The notes under the pieces are model-generated. The model was not told where the DNA came from. It saw only the letters and a list, made by a program, of their open reading frames with translations, and made no database searches. The translations under genes and the position numbers were made by a program. Positions 59,764-64,000 of a stretch of 64,000 bases of DNA are shown here, piece after piece. The stretch is from Parascedosporium putredinis (taxonomy: Eukaryota; Ascomycota; Sordariomycetes; Microascales; Microascaceae). Every line of letters begins with the position of its first letter. Position 1 is the stretch's first letter. The stretch spans positions 1,302,001 through 1,366,000 of the forward strand of contig CASHTG010000015.1 in NCBI GenBank assembly GCA_949357655.1, given 5' to 3'.

Positions 59764-61889
59764 GTAAGTCATCGAATTTTCGCATCTTTTATCTCGCCCT
59801 TGGGGATCTTTTGCGTGTCCCGTCCAACTTCTCGTTCTGCTTTTTGTATCCTCTTCTCCCCTTCTTCATTTTGCCCTGCCCGAATCATCTCAAGTCCTGT
59901 ATGGAGCAAACGCCTTGGGGCTTGTAGATGGGTACTTGAACCCGTCATTCATCGGCCTTGGTGTGGTTGATATTCCTCCTCCCTCTTGTCCATCCTCGGC
60001 GAGGTTGAGATCATAGTACCTGACCAACATCGCACTTTTCTTTTTCTCTTTCCTTTTGCTTCTGCAATTGCCCCTCATTTCAACCCGATAGAATCAGTCA
60101 GGTCATGTTATCATGACCTGGCGCTCTTCGTAGTGGTTGACCAGGGTGTGGCATCAGCCACGGATGCATTTATCCTAGTGCCCTGTGGCCTCTCTGAAGT
60201 TCAGATGCTGGCGTCTCCACAAAACAACGAAAAGCTTCCAGAATGCTGTCATCGTATTTAGCCAATATATGATATTGGCTACAGCCCTTCAAGCTATTCC
60301 TGGCACCCAGAATCATGGGCTATACCACCTGTAACCAACCCAATCAACCCAAGAGGTTTCTTCCTTCTCCCCCCTTCCCATTTTTTGGAGTTGAGGGACG
60401 CTCTTTACCGCCGCATCAGCTTCCTGTCCCTGTTCATGACTTGTGGACCTTTCTCATACCTAGTGGTCGTCTGAGCGACAAGAGCTGGACCGAGGCGAGG
60501 AATGATGTCTTATGTCTCAGCGTCTCTTCACCGGTCTCTGTTCGCCTACTACCCGCTTGGCGCTGAAATTTCAGGACAATGAAGCCTGCGCTATCCGCGA
60601 TGGAATCTGGTAGCAGTAGGAGGGCTGAGGAAGGGCATGGAAGTGCTTGCAGAATCCGCCCCCGCCATGCCTCAACATCACCCAGGATGTGTACGACTAA
60701 AAGAGGAAGCGACTTTGCTCGGCGTTGAAACAACCCTGGGATTCTTCCTTCGCACTCGTCCTCGTCAACCACTAACCATCTGGTCAAGCCTGGATCACTC
60801 GGTGTTGTTGCGATGGTCTAGAAACACCTCGGTCACGACTGGCGTGGATCTTACGGGTGAAGTCAAGTGTCGACATCCCGATTCACGCAGTGTTGTGTTT
60901 CCAAAATCACTCATACGACTGTCGTTTCCGTTGCGCTACCTTGGTCGGTGTTTGCGGGCTGTCCGTTGATGCTAGTCGCAATTGAGACGGTACAAAAATA
61001 CCTAGGCTCCGTTACCACTATCACTCCAACGCCCTCTGGTGTTCGTTGTATATTGTTCCTCTTGGAATGTACCGCACTGGGGTGGCTTCCTGAGCCCCGG
61101 CCCCATGCCTATAGTGGCATCGCCAATTCTCACTTGTCATCCCGTTGAGCCGTCTTTGGTCCATGTACCGGGCCCCTCCGATTTTGTGCCCACAACAAGC
61201 ACAAGCGCGATATACTTTGCGCTATCTGCTTTGGTGTCATTGGCGGCCCTCATCATCATGGATGACTGAGACTTCAGACCCTCGGGACCCCACTCGCTCC
61301 CTCCTCGGCCACATGGCGAGCCAGCATCAACGACCAGGGTACTTGCCGGGATAAAAATTCCCTGATGGACTTCCTCTCCTCATCTTCAATCGCACCTCTC
61401 CCCTTCATGCCTCCTCCTCGCGGCCCGCGTTTCGCAGCATCCCGCAGCCATTGACAAACTGCTTCGAAATCAAACCTAGCTGCTGCCGGTTTTTCAAAAT
61501 CCTGTCCAAGTCATTTCGAGAAGTCTCCGGATGCTCGGCTATTCTGCCATCTCCAACACTCTCCACCCTCGAACACTCTTGGCTCCGTCATGAGCTAATC
61601 GTTTTGGCACATATTTTTCCCCTTCTTCTTTTGCGGTGGAGGAGCACCCTTGAAGGCTTCAATTCTCGCCAACTGCCTGCCTTCATCGTCTTTCTGTTCC
61701 CGTTGCTTTTCCTTTGCCGGAGTCTTCCCCCTTCCTTTTTTCTTCCTTTCCTTTTTTGCTTTGCCGACTTCAGATCGCACGTATCCTTTCTTTGCCAGCC
61801 GCTTCTTTCCGTCTCCGTGATCCCCGTACCCCGCCAGCCGCTAGTCTTGGTCACTCTTTTCCACACACGCCCGGCAACCAGCTCCCACA
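59764..61889. other. Candidate long Sch9 leader intron or leader region
   Basis: 2.1 kb without a recognisable gene. T/C-rich toward the 3' end (61600-61780). If the upstream exon is real, this is an unusually long intron for a Sordariomycete. If not, it is promoter and 5' untranslated sequence. Confidence 0.45.
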
Positions 61890-64000
61890 ATGGACAAGAT
61901 TAACCAGACTACCAGGACCGTAGCGGCAGCTGACGAAGAGAGCAGCGAACATCTCGGTTATGAAACGCCTCGCTCGGGAGTCGCGACTCCGCGGCCTGAC
62001 TTACACGACAAGCGATTGCCAGGCATAGCCACAAATTATGGCCAGGTTGGTCCAGCCTCTTCTATCCAAGTTCCAGTGTCTACCATCCATGGCAAACACG
62101 ATTCTATATTGGAGGCAGATGAGAGAGCGGCGAGTGGCGTGCACCAAGTTTCTCTAGAGACTAGTAGGCTGCACCCTGCTTCGCCAGCCGAAGCTCTTCC
62201 TGCGCTGGTTGATGGTGATGACATCTCAGCCGCGCAGCCTCAGATGGCATCTACCCAAACACATCCACTCCCATCACCACCCACATCACAGCGATCGTCT
62301 TGTGGCCCGTCTGACCTCGGCGTTGCAGCAGCTCCGGGAGGTCTGAACCTAGCTCCCTCTGCTGCACACCGGTTTCTCGTGAGCCATTCTGGAACAGATG
62401 GGCCTTCTTTCCCTTCACTACCCAATTACCCTCGAACAACGCTGCCCCATTGACGAGCGTCGTGACTGCGCAGGCGGTTACCCCCTCTATCCCTTCTTCA
62501 CATGATTCGGCGCGTAAAACCGCCATTTGCCCCTCTCCCCTAGTCGCTCCCATGGCTCCTCCACAAGCACCTCAAACAGCACCCCCTACACCCTCCCACT
62601 CTCGTGCCAGCTCCGCAAAGTCGGGTCTCAGAGGATGGTTTTCTTATGACAGCGTCAAAATGCTGACCAAGGCTTTCAAGAGCGGCCCCACCACTCCTAC
62701 GAGAGCCCTCTCTGCCGCCCAGCCCTCCCAGGCCGATCACAAGAATGGTTCGAGCTCCATGTCCATCACCACCGGCCTTGATGTTAGCCGCTCGCAAACC
62801 CCCAAACTGCCACCCGGTGCTCAGGCTCCGGCTGCCAAGGGCAAATTAACGATCAAAATCACGGAGGCGCGGGGCATGAAGAAGAGCCGGGACCCATATG
62901 TTGTTGCTGTTTTCCAGCGGAGCGAGCTCATTTCGGGGCCCCCTAGGCCCGAAGAACCCGAAGAAGTCACCCCTCCCGTGCCAGTCTTCCCCGCCATGGG
63001 AGGACTACCCATCCAGCGGCAAGGTAGCGATTCGGGTAGGATCCCTATGGCAATTCCCATGAGAAGTCGCCAGAGTAGCAACACGAGTGTTACGGACTAT
63101 ACCAGCTTCAGAAATAGGAATTCCCGCAAGTCATTTGCGAACCCAAAGTGGGATGCCGAGGCCATTTTGTACGTTGCCATCCCTCATCATTGCCAACGAG
63201 CATCCTCTTTTCCCTTTTTTTTGTCTGCATATTGCGATTTCTAACTATTTATTATAGTGATGTCGTTGACTCGGATCTTTTGGTGGATATTTCCGTGTAC
63301 GATCACGGTGCCACTGGGGAAAACTTTTAGGACACGTCGATTTCCAGGCAAGCCTTGACCCCGACAAGCCGATCGGTGGATGGTTCCAGTTGCAGGGCCA
63401 CGCCGACACGGACGCGGAAAACATCCCTACCGGAGAAGTTTATGTCCAGGCCAGTTATCAGAAATCGGAGAGAAAACACCTCGGGCCCGAAGACTTCCAA
63501 ATTCTGAGGCTTATCGGGCGTGGGACTTTTGGCCAAGTCTATCAGGTGCGAAAGAAGGACACGGAGCGAATCTATGCCATGAAGGTGCTGTCCAAGAAAG
63601 TGATTGTGCAGAAGAAGGAGGTTGCCCACACCGTTGGTGAGCGAAACATTCTTGTACGCACGGCCACGTCAGACTCGCCATTCATTGTTGGCCTCAAATT
63701 CTCGTTCCAGACGCCATCTGATCTCTACCTCGTTACGGATTATATGTCCGGGGAGAGCTTTTCTGGCACTTGCAGAAGGAAGGTCGCTTTGACGAGAAGA
63801 GGGCCAAGTTCTACATTGCAGAGCTCATTCTTGCTATTCAACATTTGCACCAGAACGATATCGTGTATCGGGACCTGAAACCCGAGAACATTCTCCTAGA
63901 CGCCAACGGCCATATCGCTCTCTGCGACTTTGGGCTATCAAAGGCTAATCTCACTAAGAATGACACGACCAACACATTCTGCGGCACTACCGAGTACCTT
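61890..64000 (+). CDS. sch9: AGC protein kinase Sch9 (C2 domain plus kinase domain), cut by the window edge
   Basis: A TORC1-activated S6-kinase-like AGC kinase that links nutrients to growth, ribosome synthesis and stress. The Ser/Pro-rich N-terminus starts MDKINQTTRTVAAADEESSE. It is followed by GLRGWFSYDSVKMLTKAF, a C2-type domain (KLTIKITEARGMKKSRDPYV, FDVVDSDLLVDISVYDHG) and the kinase domain. The kinase domain shows the glycine loop IGRGTFGQV, the lysine in YAMKVLSKK, the catalytic YRDLKPENILLDANG, DFGLSK, and the activation loop TFCGTTEYL at the window edge. The intron is 63169-63257 (phase 2). Three breaks each fit one missing base: CCCC near 62450, TTTT near 63327 (giving ENFLGHVDFQASL) and GGGG near 63752 (giving SGGELFWHLQKEGRF). 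The remaining kinase lobe and AGC C-terminal tail lie outside the window. An upstream exon may add the true start. Confidence 0.9.

Noticed and set aside
1361..63760. Programmed ribosomal frameshifting as the reason for the frame breaks
   Set aside because: The breaks lie at many sites in unrelated genes and do not share a slippery heptamer. Most need a base to be added to a homopolymer, which points to sequence error.

Overview
This is nuclear DNA of a filamentous ascomycete (Pezizomycotina), most likely a Sordariomycete. The genes have short spliceosomal introns (60-180 bp) with GT..AG ends and CTAAC/CTGAC-like branch sites. Coding sequence is GC-rich at third positions, intergenic spacers are long, and the gene set is fungal (Erj5, Ssr4, Pol5, Sch9, GT71, GH131, Zn2Cys6). 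No plasmid, phage, CRISPR, rRNA or convincing tRNA was seen.

Layout: the 3' end of a CwfJ/Drn1-type gene (1-563); ER J-protein Erj5 (1361-2879); a conserved Q-rich protein of unknown function (6113-7075); proteasome subunit alpha-7/Pre10 (7833-8888); nucleolar Pol5 (about 9466-12812); a GT71 mannosyltransferase (15851-17389); a 10.5 kb stretch with no recognisable gene; Cdc25 phosphatase (27906-29828, perhaps to 30032); a PRA1/Yip3 protein (34010-34540) directly followed by a conserved charged reading frame (34541-35859); a convergent small membrane protein (36515-37430, minus); a zinc-cluster transcription factor (40055-42989); a secreted GH131 glucanase (45537-46531), convergent with a Ymd8/SLC35C2-type transporter (47224-49167, minus); an RBM42-like RNA-binding protein (50899-52004, minus), divergent from the SWI/SNF-RSC subunit Ssr4 (52742-55099); and the 5' two thirds of the AGC kinase Sch9 (61890 to the edge, with a candidate leader exon at 59687-59763).

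The genes do not form a pathway cluster. They are mostly housekeeping functions: protein folding, turnover and glycosylation, ribosome biogenesis, splicing, chromatin remodelling, the cell cycle and TOR-branch signalling.

The dominant anomaly is that nearly every gene is broken by single-base frame shifts. I count about 40. Almost all equal one missing base, and most lie in runs of 3-6 identical bases. Frame, homology and splice phase stay consistent on both sides of each break. The simplest reading is an unpolished long-read (or pyrosequencing-type) assembly, not pseudogenes. CDS spans below therefore cover whole genes, and frame breaks are listed in the evidence. The other observations are a PRA1 stop codon followed in frame and without a gap by a conserved coding frame that lacks an ATG, an unusual zinc-cluster spacing, a 30-bp coding tandem repeat, and a GATCCAT-type motif scattered through the spacers.
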